DNA of 34,968 nt from JAFAZJ01 sp050183765 (lineage in GTDB: Bacteria; Pseudomonadota; Alphaproteobacteria; Reyranellales; Reyranellaceae). The notes beneath the pieces were generated by a model. The model searched no databases, was not told where the DNA came from, and saw only the letters and a list, made by a program, of their open reading frames with translations. The position numbers and the translations under genes are program-made. The DNA lies in assembly GCA_050183765.1 (NCBI GenBank), contig JBFXAZ010000056.1, forward strand, positions 1 to 34,968, written 5' to 3'. Every line of letters starts with the position of its first letter. Position 1 is the stretch's first letter. Below are positions 17,942 through 25,424 of this stretch, piece by piece.

Positions 17942-17969
17942 AAAAAACGTCGGAACCTTGGTTCCGACG
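17942..17969 (-). terminator. Proximal intrinsic terminator after the ymdB-like gene
   Basis: A perfect 10-bp stem (17948-17957 with 17960-17969) around a two-base centre is followed on the minus strand by six T (17942-17947). With the hairpin at 17918-17940 it makes a tandem pair, which would stop leftward transcripts before they run antisense into the oxidoreductase gene. The two-base centre means the real loop would be slightly larger, with fewer pairs. Confidence 0.75.
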
Positions 17970-18179
17970 CCCCCTCTAACCGGGAAATTCGGCGAACGAT
18001 TTAAGAAAAAACCGTTCAATAACAAGGACTTTTGATTCTTTTTCGGGTTACGTCAACAGGAGTCTCGTCCATACAGGATGTAGTGATCCGGCGCCTGTAT
18101 CACCCACAACCGGTGGAGAATTTGGAACGAAACGGGACGGGAGCGTCCGCTCATTTCACGCTGGCAGGCTAAACCCCGA
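17970..18179. other. Intergenic stretch between ymdB-like stop and the tandem terminators
   Basis: About 210 bases lie between the ymdB-like stop and the proximal terminator, with noticeably lower GC than the surroundings in 17980-18060. I see no convincing reading frame. The great length of this 3' region before the terminators leaves room for a small RNA derived from the 3' end, but no recognisable RNA family is visible. Confidence 0.4.
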
Positions 18180-18998
18180 CTATGGCGCCCCGATGACCGT
18201 GGCCGGCAATTTTCCACCGATGCGCACCGGCTGGATCGAGCGCGCCAGGCCGCTCGCATCGTCGCTCTCGATCAGCACGCCGCACAGCGTGCCCTCGCCC
18301 TCCGCCGGCGCCAGGCGCTCGCCCGGAATCTTGCGGATGAAGCGCTGCACGGCGATCTCCTTTTTCATGCCGATCACCGAGTCGTAATCGCCACACATGC
18401 CGGCATCGGTCTGGTAAGCGGTACCGCCTGGCAGAATCCAGGAATCGGCCGTGGGAATGTGGCTATGCGTGCCGATCACTGCCGAGACGCGGCCGTCGAG
18501 GAAATGGCCGATCGACTGCTTCTCGCTGGTCGCCTCGCCGTGCACGTCGACCAGGATGAAATCCGCCGTGCCCTTCAACCGGTGCTTGGCGAGCTCGGCG
18601 TCGAGCGCGCGGAACGGATCGTCGAGCGCGTCCATGAACAGCCGGCACATCACGTTGATCACCAGCACCTTCTGGCGCCGGGCGGCGTCGAAGACGCTGG
18701 CGCCCCAGCCCGGCGTGCCGGGCGGAAAGTTGATCGGCCGCAGCAGGCGCTTGTCCTGCGCGATATAGGCCACGACATCCTTCTGGTCCCAGGAATGGTT
18801 GCCGCCGGTGATCACGTCGACGCCCGCTTCGTGCAGCTCGGCGCAGATCTTCGCGGTGATGCCGAAGCCGGCGGCGGCGTTCTCGCCGTTGACCACGACG
18901 AAGTCGAGGCCCAGCTTCTGGCGCAGGCGCGGCACCTCGCGCAGCACCACATCGCGCCCGGCACGCCCGACGATATCGCCGCAAAACAACACCTTCAT
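18180..18998 (-). CDS. YmdB-type metallophosphoesterase (TIGR00282 family)
   Basis: A 272-residue calcineurin-like phosphoesterase of the family containing Bacillus YmdB, which has cyclic-nucleotide phosphodiesterase activity; the substrate here is unknown. Metal-ligand motifs are complete: GDIVGRAGR with Asp8, NGENAAAG with Glu39 and Asn40, GGNHSWD with Asn67 and His68, DVHGEATSEK and GTHSHIPTAD. The start at 18998 gives the canonical MKVLFCGDIVG; upstream open frame is encoded by a palindromic element and is rejected. In related genomes this gene often lies between 5-FCL and yebC, which agrees with its position near yebC here once the accessory insertions are set aside. Confidence 0.92.
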   Translation of the reverse strand: MKVLFCGDIVGRAGRDVVLREVPRLRQKLGLDFVVVNGENAAAGFGITAKICAELHEAGVDVITGGNHSWDQKDVVAYIAQDKRLLRPINFPPGTPGWGASVFDAARRQKVLVINVMCRLFMDALDDPFRALDAELAKHRLKGTADFILVDVHGEATSEKQSIGHFLDGRVSAVIGTHSHIPTADSWILPGGTAYQTDAGMCGDYDSVIGMKKEIAVQRFIRKIPGERLAPAEGEGTLCGVLIESDDASGLARSIQPVRIGGKLPATVIGAP

Positions 18999-19025
18999 CG
19001 AATCACCCGCCTTGCCTGCCGCACC

Positions 19026-19132
19026 GTCGTCCTGAGCCCAGCGAAGCGTGGTCGAAGGACCTTCTCTCGACAGCGCTGGCGTGTCCGTTGAGACAAGGCC
19101 CATCGACTACGCTTCGCTGCGCTCAGGGCGAC
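19026..19132. repeat. Two-armed CTTCGCTGCGCTCAGG-family inverted repeat
   Basis: Arms 19026-19061 and 19097-19132 are reverse complements at 31 of 36 positions. It lies in the divergent gap between the YmdB-like gene and the Rieske oxygenase, where promoters for both are expected. Related copies lie at 2257-2290, 20388-20490 and 26041-26143. Confidence 0.85.
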
Positions 19133-19225
19133 GGCGGAGGAATCCCCTCCTCCGTCGCCTTCCCGTCCGCATATTGCCCCGCATGGGCGGCCTGCGTCAT
19201 CATGCGCCCAACGGAGGAACACGCC

Positions 19226-20446
19226 ATGGACGTCGCGACCGAACGCCGCCTGGGCGACCAGATCGCAGCCCTGCTGGCGGCCAACACGACGATGATGGCC
19301 GACAGCGAGTACCGCCAGCCCGTGGCGCACTATATCGACGCGCAGCACCTGCAGCGCGAACGCACCCTGCTGTTCCGCGGCCAGCCGCTGATTGTCGCCG
19401 CTTCCTCGGAGCTGGCGCGACCGGGCGATTTCCGCACCGTCGACATCGACGGCGTCTCCGCCCTGATCGTGCGTCAGGCCGACGGCCGCCTGGCCGCCTT
19501 CCACAATGTCTGCCGCCACCGCGGCTGCCGCGTGGTCGACGAGGAGGCCGGCCACAGGGCCACCTTCTCCTGCAAGTTCCACTCCTGGGTCTATGGCGCC
19601 GACGGCAGCCTGCGCCACATCCCGCAGCAGGAGGCCTTCGCCGGCATCGACAGGGCGAGCCGCGCGCTGGTCCCGCTGCCCGTCGTCGAGCGCCACGGCC
19701 TGGTCTGGCTCGGCCCGATCGAGGGCGGCGCGGTCGACATCGATTCCTTCCTCGGCCCGATGGCCGCGGTGCTGGCGGAGATGAAGATCGCCGAGGGCGG
19801 CGTCTTCCGCTTCGAGCGCTATGGCGAGCAGCTCAACTGGAAGCTCGTGGTCGACACCTTCCTCGAGCTCTACCACGTGCCGCATCTGCACAACAAGACC
19901 GTGGGCCGCTTCATCGAGGGCCGCGGCGGCGTCTACGAGCAGCTCGGCCGTCACGGACGCTTCGTGGCGCCGCGCAAGAGCTACGACGCGGTGCGCCACC
20001 TGCCGGCCGAGCAGCGCCAGTTCGGCGACCATATCGTCGGCATCCACCGCGTCTTCCCCAACGCCATCGTCGTGTGGCAGCGCGACCACGTCGAGTTCTG
20101 GACCGCGGTCCCCGACGGCGCCGATCCTGACCGCTGCGTCGTGCGCACCTGGCTGATCAGCCCCGAGCGCGAGGTGCGCCCGGCCGACCGCGAGAAGTGG
20201 GAGAAGAACTGGCAGATCCTGCGCGGCACGGTGCAGGCCGAGGACTTCCCGATGGCGCGCACCATCCAGCAGGGCTTCCACAGCGGCGCGCAGGACCACG
20301 TGGTGTTCGGCCGCAACGAGCCGGGGCTGCATGATTTCCATGCGTCGCTGGTCAAGGTGATGGGCAACGGCGCCGGCGCTTCAACCCCGTCGTCCGGAGC
20401 GCAGCGAAGGACCCGGCGGTATCGCGGGCACACATCGACGCTGTGA
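19226..20446 (+). CDS. Rieske non-haem iron aromatic-ring-type oxygenase, alpha subunit
   Basis: A 406-residue Rieske oxygenase. The [2Fe-2S] ligands are Cys96-x-His98 and Cys116-x2-His119. The mononuclear iron site has NWKLVVDTFLELYHVPHLH at 204-222 with Glu214, His217 and His222. GGAGG lies 8 bases before the ATG at 19226. The last 19 or so residues (388-406, Arg/Ser/Thr-rich) are encoded by a palindromic repeat and are probably not ancestral. No reductase or beta subunit is encoded nearby, so electron-transfer partners and the substrate (aromatic acid, quaternary amine or other) are unknown. Confidence 0.9.
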   Translation: MDVATERRLGDQIAALLAANTTMMADSEYRQPVAHYIDAQHLQRERTLLFRGQPLIVAASSELARPGDFRTVDIDGVSALIVRQADGRLAAFHNVCRHRGCRVVDEEAGHRATFSCKFHSWVYGADGSLRHIPQQEAFAGIDRASRALVPLPVVERHGLVWLGPIEGGAVDIDSFLGPMAAVLAEMKIAEGGVFRFERYGEQLNWKLVVDTFLELYHVPHLHNKTVGRFIEGRGGVYEQLGRHGRFVAPRKSYDAVRHLPAEQRQFGDHIVGIHRVFPNAIVVWQRDHVEFWTAVPDGADPDRCVVRTWLISPEREVRPADREKWEKNWQILRGTVQAEDFPMARTIQQGFHSGAQDHVVFGRNEPGLHDFHASLVKVMGNGAGASTPSSGAQRRTRRYRGHTSTL

Positions 20447-20490
20447 TTGATCGTACCACCGCGGGGTCCTTCGCTGCGCTCAGGACGACG
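20388..20490. repeat. Two-armed inverted repeat overlapping the 3' end of the Rieske gene
   Basis: Left arm about 20388-20420 and right arm about 20457-20490 belong to the CTTCGCTGCGCTCAGGACGAC family. The left arm and part of the loop are translated as the end of the Rieske protein, whose TGA at 20444-20446 falls in the loop. It fills the gap between two convergent genes. Confidence 0.85.
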
Positions 20491-20500
20491 GCGGTGCGGC

Positions 20501-21361
20501 TTATGCCGCGCGCTCCAGCCAGAACCCTGGCCCCGCATACCAGACACGAGCACGATCAACGGCCGGCGGCTCGCCGCGGTGCAGCGCGGTGATCGGCGCG
20601 ATGTTGCGCGTGTGTCGCTCCAGTGCCCGTTGCAGCCAGTCTTCGGCGGCGCCGTCGCGGCCGCCCGCACAGGGGTAGATGCCGACGCCGCCGATCGAGG
20701 CGGCGGCGAAGGCCGCACCGCGCCGCTCGACGCGCAGCATGATTCCCCAGCCGTAGCGGGCGGTCAGCGGCATCACCAGCACGCCGCCATCGGCCAGGCG
20801 ATCGAGCCACAACGGCGCGGGATGCGTCGAGCCGGCGCAGACCGCGATGGCGTCGACGTCGAAGCCGGGATCGTGCGTGCGGCCGTCGCCGTGCACCACC
20901 GTGACCCACGGCCACGGCGCGAGATTGACCCGCGCCCGCTCGGCGAGATCGGCCTCGTACTCGACGGCGACGAGGCGGCCCGCCGGCCCGACGGTCTCGG
21001 CGAGGATCGCGCTGTAGTAGCCGGTGCCCGCCGCGACATGCAGCACGCGCGCGCCGGGCTTCAGGCCCAGCCGGTCGAAGGCGCGCGCCCACAGGCTGGG
21101 CTGCCCGTTGTTGATGCCGCGCGTGGCGTCGATGGTGACCAGCACGTCGCGATAGAGATGGACCGGGTCGGCGTCCGGCGCGGTGAAGACCTCGTTGCCG
21201 CTCGCGTGCGGCACGATGATGCGCCACGGACCGGGACCGAGGAAGCGTTCGCGCGGCACCGCCGCGAAGGCCGCCGTCAGCTCGGGCGTGCGCTCGATCG
21301 GGCCGATGCGCGCGAGTTCGTCGGCGTAGGCGGTGCGGGCAGCGGCAGGATCGGTCGCCAT
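20501..21361 (-). CDS. PCMT-like (protein-L-isoaspartate O-methyltransferase family) methyltransferase
   Basis: A 286-residue SAM-dependent methyltransferase resembling protein-L-isoaspartate O-methyltransferases, which methyl-esterify damaged aspartates for repair. The SAM-binding motif RVLHVAAGTGYYSAILAE lies at about 105-122, preceded by RGINNGQPSLWA, which aligns with the GxGQTIS region of canonical enzymes but is divergent. The family's usual length is about 210-220 residues, so extra C-terminal sequence is present. It starts 9 bases after the GST stop and is probably co-transcribed. True isoaspartate repair versus another carboxyl or small-molecule methylation cannot be decided from sequence. 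Confidence 0.8.
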   Translation of the reverse strand: MATDPAAARTAYADELARIGPIERTPELTAAFAAVPRERFLGPGPWRIIVPHASGNEVFTAPDADPVHLYRDVLVTIDATRGINNGQPSLWARAFDRLGLKPGARVLHVAAGTGYYSAILAETVGPAGRLVAVEYEADLAERARVNLAPWPWVTVVHGDGRTHDPGFDVDAIAVCAGSTHPAPLWLDRLADGGVLVMPLTARYGWGIMLRVERRGAAFAAASIGGVGIYPCAGGRDGAAEDWLQRALERHTRNIAPITALHRGEPPAVDRARVWYAGPGFWLERAA

Positions 21362-21370
21362 GGCGTGCCG

Positions 21371-21955
21371 TCAGGGCGGCAGCTCGTAGCCGACCGCCGA
21401 CTCGACCTCGATGGTCTTCTTCACCGCCGGCCGCGCCATCATGCGCTCGTAGTGCGCGACGAGGTTGGGGAACGCGCCGGGCTCGGGGTTGAGCGAGGTG
21501 CGGAAGCGCCAGAACAGGCGGAAGAGATGGATGTCGGCGATCGAGTAGCGATCGCCCAGCGCCCAGGTGCGCGACCCCAGCCGCTTGTCGACGAGGTCGT
21601 AGACGGCGCGCGCGTGCTCCAGCCCCTGGCGGCGCGCGGGATGGACCGATGCGGCGATGAACGACATCCACGACACCGCCTGCGCCTCGGCCTCGATGTC
21701 GTCCCTCGGCAGCAGGTCGGCCTCGGGAAAGCGCCGCGCGAGGTAGAACAGGATCCCCGCGACCTCGGTCAGCGACCGGCCGTCGACCAGCAGGGTCGGC
21801 ACCTTGCCCTCGGGATTGATCGCCAGGTACTCGGGCGTGCGATTGGTCTTGCCGCGCAGCGAGATCACCTTGGTCTCGAACGGCGCACCGACCTCGTGCA
21901 GCGCGATGTGCGGGGCCATCGAGCTGGTGCCGGGACAGTAGTAGAGTGTCAGCAT
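21371..21955 (-). CDS. Glutathione S-transferase (beta-class-like)
   Basis: A 194-residue cytosolic glutathione S-transferase. The N-terminal thioredoxin-like domain has YYCPGTSSMAPHIALHEVG with Cys7 and Ser11/Ser12 in the active-site position used by bacterial beta-class enzymes, NPEGKVPTLLVDG with the cis-proline before Thr, and LTEVAGI as the glutathione-gamma-glutamyl-binding motif. The helical C-terminal domain contains ALGDRYSIADIHLF, a characteristic hydrophobic-core motif. AGGA lies 7 bases before the ATG at 21955; a start at 21976 would add seven residues at the edge of a palindromic repeat. The electrophilic substrate is unknown. Confidence 0.9.
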   Translation of the reverse strand: MLTLYYCPGTSSMAPHIALHEVGAPFETKVISLRGKTNRTPEYLAINPEGKVPTLLVDGRSLTEVAGILFYLARRFPEADLLPRDDIEAEAQAVSWMSFIAASVHPARRQGLEHARAVYDLVDKRLGSRTWALGDRYSIADIHLFRLFWRFRTSLNPEPGAFPNLVAHYERMMARPAVKKTIEVESAVGYELPP

Positions 21956-21975
21956 GGCTGTTCCTGGAGCCTCCA

Positions 21976-22040
21976 TGTCATCCCGAGCGTCGCGAGGGAT
22001 CCAGGGCCATCATAGATCCCTCGCGATGCTCGGGATGACA
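21976..22040. repeat. 26-bp inverted repeat, GTCATCCCGAGCG family
   Basis: Arms 21976-22001 and 22015-22040 are reverse complements with a single mismatch. It separates the GST from the ATP-grasp gene on the same strand. Confidence 0.88.
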
Positions 22041-22055
22041 GATGGCCGGCAAGGT

Positions 22056-23081
22056 TCAGGTACCGACCGCCGTGCCGCGGCGCATGCCCAGGGCCACGAT
22101 GCGCTGCAGCAGCGCCGGATAGGCGATGCCGCCGTGCAGGGCGGCTTCGGCGAACTCCTCGCCCCTGGCGATCTCGGGGTTGGGGTTGGCCTCGATGAAA
22201 TACGGCACGCCCTCGGCGCTCAGGCGGAAGTCGATGCGCACGTAGCCGTCGAGCGACAGCACGCGGCAGATGCGCTTGACGTTGCGCTGGATGCGCTGCG
22301 TCAGCTCGGGCGCGAGATCGTCGGCCGGACCCTGCACGATGCCGCGGCGCTCCTGGTACTTGGGATCGAACTTCACCTTGGCGGTGGCGATGTTGATGGC
22401 GCCGGCCGGCAGGTCGCCGAACTCCAGCTCCCACACCGGCAGCACGTGCTGCCGGCTGAGGCCGCCGAGCACGCCGACATACAGCTCGCGGCCCTCGATG
22501 TACTGCTCGGCGATGGCGTCGGTGCCGATGCGCTCGTGGATGAAGGCGACGCGCTCGACCAGCTTCTCGTCGCTGTCGACCACCGAGGCCTGGGCGATGC
22601 CGACCGAGGCGTCCTCGCTCAGGCTCTTGACGATCAGCGGCAGCTGAAGGCGCGTCGGCCGCTTGACCTTGCGATTGCGCGGGAACACGGCGAAGGCCGG
22701 GACCGGGATGCGATGGTAGGTCAGCAGCTTCTTCGACAGGTCCTTGCCGCGCGCGATCATCAGGCCGCGCGGGTTGCAGCCGGTGTAGGGCACGCGCGTG
22801 AGCTCGAGGTAGGAGGCGACGTTCTGGTCGTAGGCCGTCTCGCCGTGGAACTGCTCGAGCAGGTTGAACACGACATGCGGCTTGAACTGCTCGGTGGCCT
22901 CGCGGATCGGCCGCAGCTCGTGCTGCACGCCCAGCGCCCGCACGTCGTGGCCGGCCTCGCGCAACGTGCTGACCACGTCGTACTCGGTCTTCCACGGCGC
23001 GGTCTCGCGGTCCTCGCCGTCGAGCGTCTCCGGCGGCACCAGGTCGGGGTGCATCAGGACGAGGATGCGCAGGCGTCTCAT
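22056..23081 (-). CDS. ATP-grasp ligase, D-alanine-D-alanine ligase-like
   Basis: A 341-residue ATP-grasp protein. Visible core features are GCNPRGLMIARGKDLSKKLL (101-120), the ATP-binding lysine in IVKSLSEDASVGI (Lys152), the adenine-region EQYIEGRELYVGVLG (192-206), and the metal ligands Asp284 (VRIDFR) and Glu297/Asn299 (FIEANPNPEI). The C-terminal part matches D-Ala-D-Ala ligases, but the N-terminal third differs and ddl context (mur, ftsQ genes) is absent, so it is probably not the housekeeping Ddl. The chemistry would be ATP-driven amide or ester formation through an acyl phosphate; substrates are unknown. It lies 169 bases downstream of an HExxH metallopeptidase on the same strand. Confidence 0.85.
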   Translation of the reverse strand: MRRLRILVLMHPDLVPPETLDGEDRETAPWKTEYDVVSTLREAGHDVRALGVQHELRPIREATEQFKPHVVFNLLEQFHGETAYDQNVASYLELTRVPYTGCNPRGLMIARGKDLSKKLLTYHRIPVPAFAVFPRNRKVKRPTRLQLPLIVKSLSEDASVGIAQASVVDSDEKLVERVAFIHERIGTDAIAEQYIEGRELYVGVLGGLSRQHVLPVWELEFGDLPAGAINIATAKVKFDPKYQERRGIVQGPADDLAPELTQRIQRNVKRICRVLSLDGYVRIDFRLSAEGVPYFIEANPNPEIARGEEFAEAALHGGIAYPALLQRIVALGMRRGTAVGT

Positions 23082-23093
23082 GGCACCGCCTTA

Positions 23094-23234
23094 CCTTCCC
23101 CCGCCCTGCGGGGGAAGGTGCCCGAAGGGCGGATGGGGGTGGCGGCATTGCGGTCAGGCACGACGGTCAACGTGGCCGCACGAACCACCCCCATCCGGCG
23201 CTTCGCGCCACCATCCCCCCCCGGCGGGGGAAGG
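23094..23234. repeat. CTTCCCCC-type palindromic element, metallopeptidase-ATP-grasp gap
   Basis: Same family as 10499-10618 and 33486-33608: end hairpins of CCTTCCCCC/GGGGGAAGG type and longer GGATGGGGGTGG/CCACCCCCATCC arms around a variable centre. It occupies most of the gap between the two genes of the candidate pair. Confidence 0.87.
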
Positions 23235-23250
23235 TATGTGTTGGTCGCCA

Positions 23251-24279
23251 TCACAACGCGATCCATTCGCGGCGCGAGGGGCTGTAGAGCGAGTGCACCG
23301 CGCGCGCCGTCAGCAGCACGGTGAAGTCGGTCTTGAGCTGGCGCTTGGAGCCGACGGCGCGCAGCTTCAGCTCGCGGCAGCGGTCGATCATCGCGTCGAG
23401 CACGGCGTCGAGCGTGAGCTGGTACTCGCCGGTCCATTTGGCGACGAGCTGGCGGATCTCGGCGCGGTGGTGGCGGATGAAGCTCGAGGCCGGCTCCGAG
23501 CGCCGGTAGCGCGGATCGCTCGAGAAGATGCGGGTGAGGTCGCGGTCGTAGGTCTTGGGCGTGTCGACCACGTACATCGCCTGCTTGTCGCGGTAGTGCT
23601 CCTCGAGCGTGCGCTTGTTGCCGCTGAGCGGATCGACCTTCAGCCGCTTGGTCAGCACCGGCTTCTCGTCGGCGATCATGGTCATCAGCTCGTCGACGTA
23701 TTCCAGCTTCTTCAGCGCCGGCCAGTCGGCGTAGCGCCGCCGCCAGTCCGAGCGCGGGCGCAGCCACACCGCGAAGGTCTCGGCGAAATCCTCGTCGGGA
23801 TGGCTCTGCGCGTACCACAGGCGCAGGTGCTGGACGTAGTTCTTGCTCGCCGGATTGGGCCGGTAGTACTTCGGATAGCGCATGGTCGAGGGACCGAACA
23901 GCTCCTGCCAGCGGCGCCGGCGGTTGAGCTGGTAGGCGTGGCGGATGACGTGCCCCGCCTCGTGGCGGAGGATCTTCATGCACTCCGGGATCGTGCCGCC
24001 CTCGACGTCGATGATCTTGCGCCGCTCCAGGCGCATCAGGCGGGGATGGGCGAGGTAGAACGGGATCGCGATGCCCGGCGTGGTGTCGGGGCTGAACCAT
24101 TCGTCGGAGATCCAGGCGTGCGGCTTGACGGCGATGTCGCGCTGTTCGAGCTCCTCGTGCAGCTCCGCGAGGCAGTCCTCCAGCCATGTGCCCTCGATGC
24201 GGACCTTGAGATCCTTCAGCCTGAGCTTGAGCAGCTCCTCGTCGGGCAGGCGGGCCCAGGGGAAATGCCGACGCGCCAT
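23251..24279 (-). CDS. Putative zinc-binding metallopeptidase (HExxH)
   Basis: A 342-residue protein I recognise from proteins annotated as putative zinc-binding metallopeptidases; no function is established. The zinc motif HEAGH is at 106-110 within MKILRHEAGHVIRHAY, and DEDFAETFAVWL (162-173) offers Glu163 or Glu167 as the third ligand, a gluzincin-like arrangement. Other conserved-looking blocks are ISDEWFSPD (57-65), IPFYLAHPRLMRLER (72-86) and WYAQSHP (155-161). It has no signal peptide or membrane segment, so it is predicted cytosolic. The ATG at 24279 is preferred since upstream open frame is encoded by a palindromic element. It precedes an ATP-grasp ligase on the same strand, suggesting a paired make-and-cleave role (inference). 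Confidence 0.78.
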   Translation of the reverse strand: MARRHFPWARLPDEELLKLRLKDLKVRIEGTWLEDCLAELHEELEQRDIAVKPHAWISDEWFSPDTTPGIAIPFYLAHPRLMRLERRKIIDVEGGTIPECMKILRHEAGHVIRHAYQLNRRRRWQELFGPSTMRYPKYYRPNPASKNYVQHLRLWYAQSHPDEDFAETFAVWLRPRSDWRRRYADWPALKKLEYVDELMTMIADEKPVLTKRLKVDPLSGNKRTLEEHYRDKQAMYVVDTPKTYDRDLTRIFSSDPRYRRSEPASSFIRHHRAEIRQLVAKWTGEYQLTLDAVLDAMIDRCRELKLRAVGSKRQLKTDFTVLLTARAVHSLYSPSRREWIAL

Positions 24280-24302
24280 GCCGTGCCGATCCGACTTTAC
24301 GC

Positions 24303-24455
24303 CCTTCTCCCCGCGCAGGCGGGGAGAAGGTGCCGAGCGCCAGCGAGGCGGATGAGGGGCTTCCTCGCGCAACAACCGACCTGGTGTCGCAGAGACTCCG
24401 CGAAGCCCCTCATCCGCCCTTCGGGCACCTTCTCCCCGCATGCGCGGGGAGTAGG
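24303..24455. repeat. CCTTCTCCCC-type palindromic element
   Basis: Third-family element with small hairpins at both ends and GAGGCGGATGAGGGGCTTC/GAAGCCCCTCATCCGCC arms. It lies between the dioxygenase stop (24476) and the metallopeptidase start (24279). Confidence 0.9.
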
Positions 24456-24475
24456 AAGAGGCCCTGACACAACAT

Positions 24476-25366
24476 TCATGGCCCGGGTTGCTCCAGCGTC
24501 GGCGCGCTGTCGGCGTTGGTGGTGCGGTGCAGGTCGCGCACCTGGGCGGCGTCGTAGCGCCGCGCGCGGTGCATCGTGGCGCGGTTGTCCCACATCACCA
24601 GGTCGTGCGGCCGCCAGACATGGGCGTAGACGAAGCGCGGCTGCGTGGCGTGCTCGGTGAGGTCGCGGATCAGCGCGCGCGCCTCGGGCACCGGCCAGCC
24701 CTCGATGCCGCCGATATGCGCCGAGAGATAGAGCGACAGCCGGCCGCTCGATTCGTGGCGGCGCACCAGGCGCTGGCGCACCGGCGCCCATTTCACGCGC
24801 TCCTCGTCGGTGAAGTCGGTGAAGCCCAGGATGCCGCGCGAGAAGATCTGGCTGTGCACCGTCACCATGTCGCGCACCAGGTCGCGGGTCTCCTGGTCGA
24901 GCGCGTCCCAGGCCGCGCGCATGTCGGCGAACTCGGTGTTGCCGCCGCTCTCGGGGATCACCCGCGCCGACAGCGCCGAGTACTTGGCCGGCGTCGCCTT
25001 GAACGAGCTGTCGGAATGCCAGAGCTGGTTGCCGAGGCTGAACAGGCGCTTGCGATCGTCGCGCGCCAGCACGTTGCCGTGCTTGTCGAGGTTGGAGATG
25101 TCGTTGACGTCCATCGACAGCCGGCGGTCCTCGACCCTGGCGATGTCGCCGGTCGCCGTCTCCATCGGCCCGAAATTGCGGCTGAAGGCGAGCTGCTGGT
25201 CGTCGTCGATGTCCTGGTCCGGGAATACCAGCACGGCGTAGTGGTCCATGCCGGCCGAGACCGCGGCGGCCTCGTGGGCCGTGAGCGGCCGGCGCAGGTC
25301 GAGGCCCAGGACTTCACCGGCGAAATCCGGGCGGGCGGGGTCGCGGGGAACGATGCGCAGCGTCAT
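24476..25366 (-). CDS. TauD/TfdA family 2-oxoglutarate-dependent dioxygenase
   Basis: A 296-residue Fe(II)/2-oxoglutarate dioxygenase. The iron triad is visible as WHSDSSF with His117 and Asp119, and MHRARRYD with His266. Arg281 in DLHRTT is the likely 2-oxoglutarate carboxylate ligand. N-terminal VLVFPDQDIDDDQQLAFSRNFGP and the overall layout resemble TfdA, the 2,4-dichlorophenoxyacetate dioxygenase, more than TauD. Related proteins oxidise sulfonates, phenoxyacids or other carboxylates; the substrate here is unknown. No strong ribosome-binding sequence precedes the ATG at 25366. It is divergent from the UPF0114 gene. Confidence 0.88.
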   Translation of the reverse strand: MTLRIVPRDPARPDFAGEVLGLDLRRPLTAHEAAAVSAGMDHYAVLVFPDQDIDDDQQLAFSRNFGPMETATGDIARVEDRRLSMDVNDISNLDKHGNVLARDDRKRLFSLGNQLWHSDSSFKATPAKYSALSARVIPESGGNTEFADMRAAWDALDQETRDLVRDMVTVHSQIFSRGILGFTDFTDEERVKWAPVRQRLVRRHESSGRLSLYLSAHIGGIEGWPVPEARALIRDLTEHATQPRFVYAHVWRPHDLVMWDNRATMHRARRYDAAQVRDLHRTTNADSAPTLEQPGP

Positions 25367-25424
25367 GGCCCAAGGCTGGCGCGTTCATCCGCCGAAGACA
25401 AGACACTCCGGTCTTGAAATCGTC

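Noticed and set aside
18999..19103. N-terminal extension of the YmdB-like protein
   Set aside because: The extension is encoded by the palindromic element at 19026-19132, and the family begins MKVLFCGDIVG at 18998.
20501..23081. A graspetide or imiditide RiPP cluster (ATP-grasp plus PCMT-like methyltransferase)
   Set aside because: No precursor peptide is visible, the ATP-grasp protein is Ddl-like rather than of the graspetide type, and a GST separates the genes.
22056..23081. Housekeeping D-alanine-D-alanine ligase (ddl)
   Set aside because: The ATP-grasp core matches, but the N-terminal third and the genome context (no mur/fts cell-wall genes) do not; kept as Ddl-like only.
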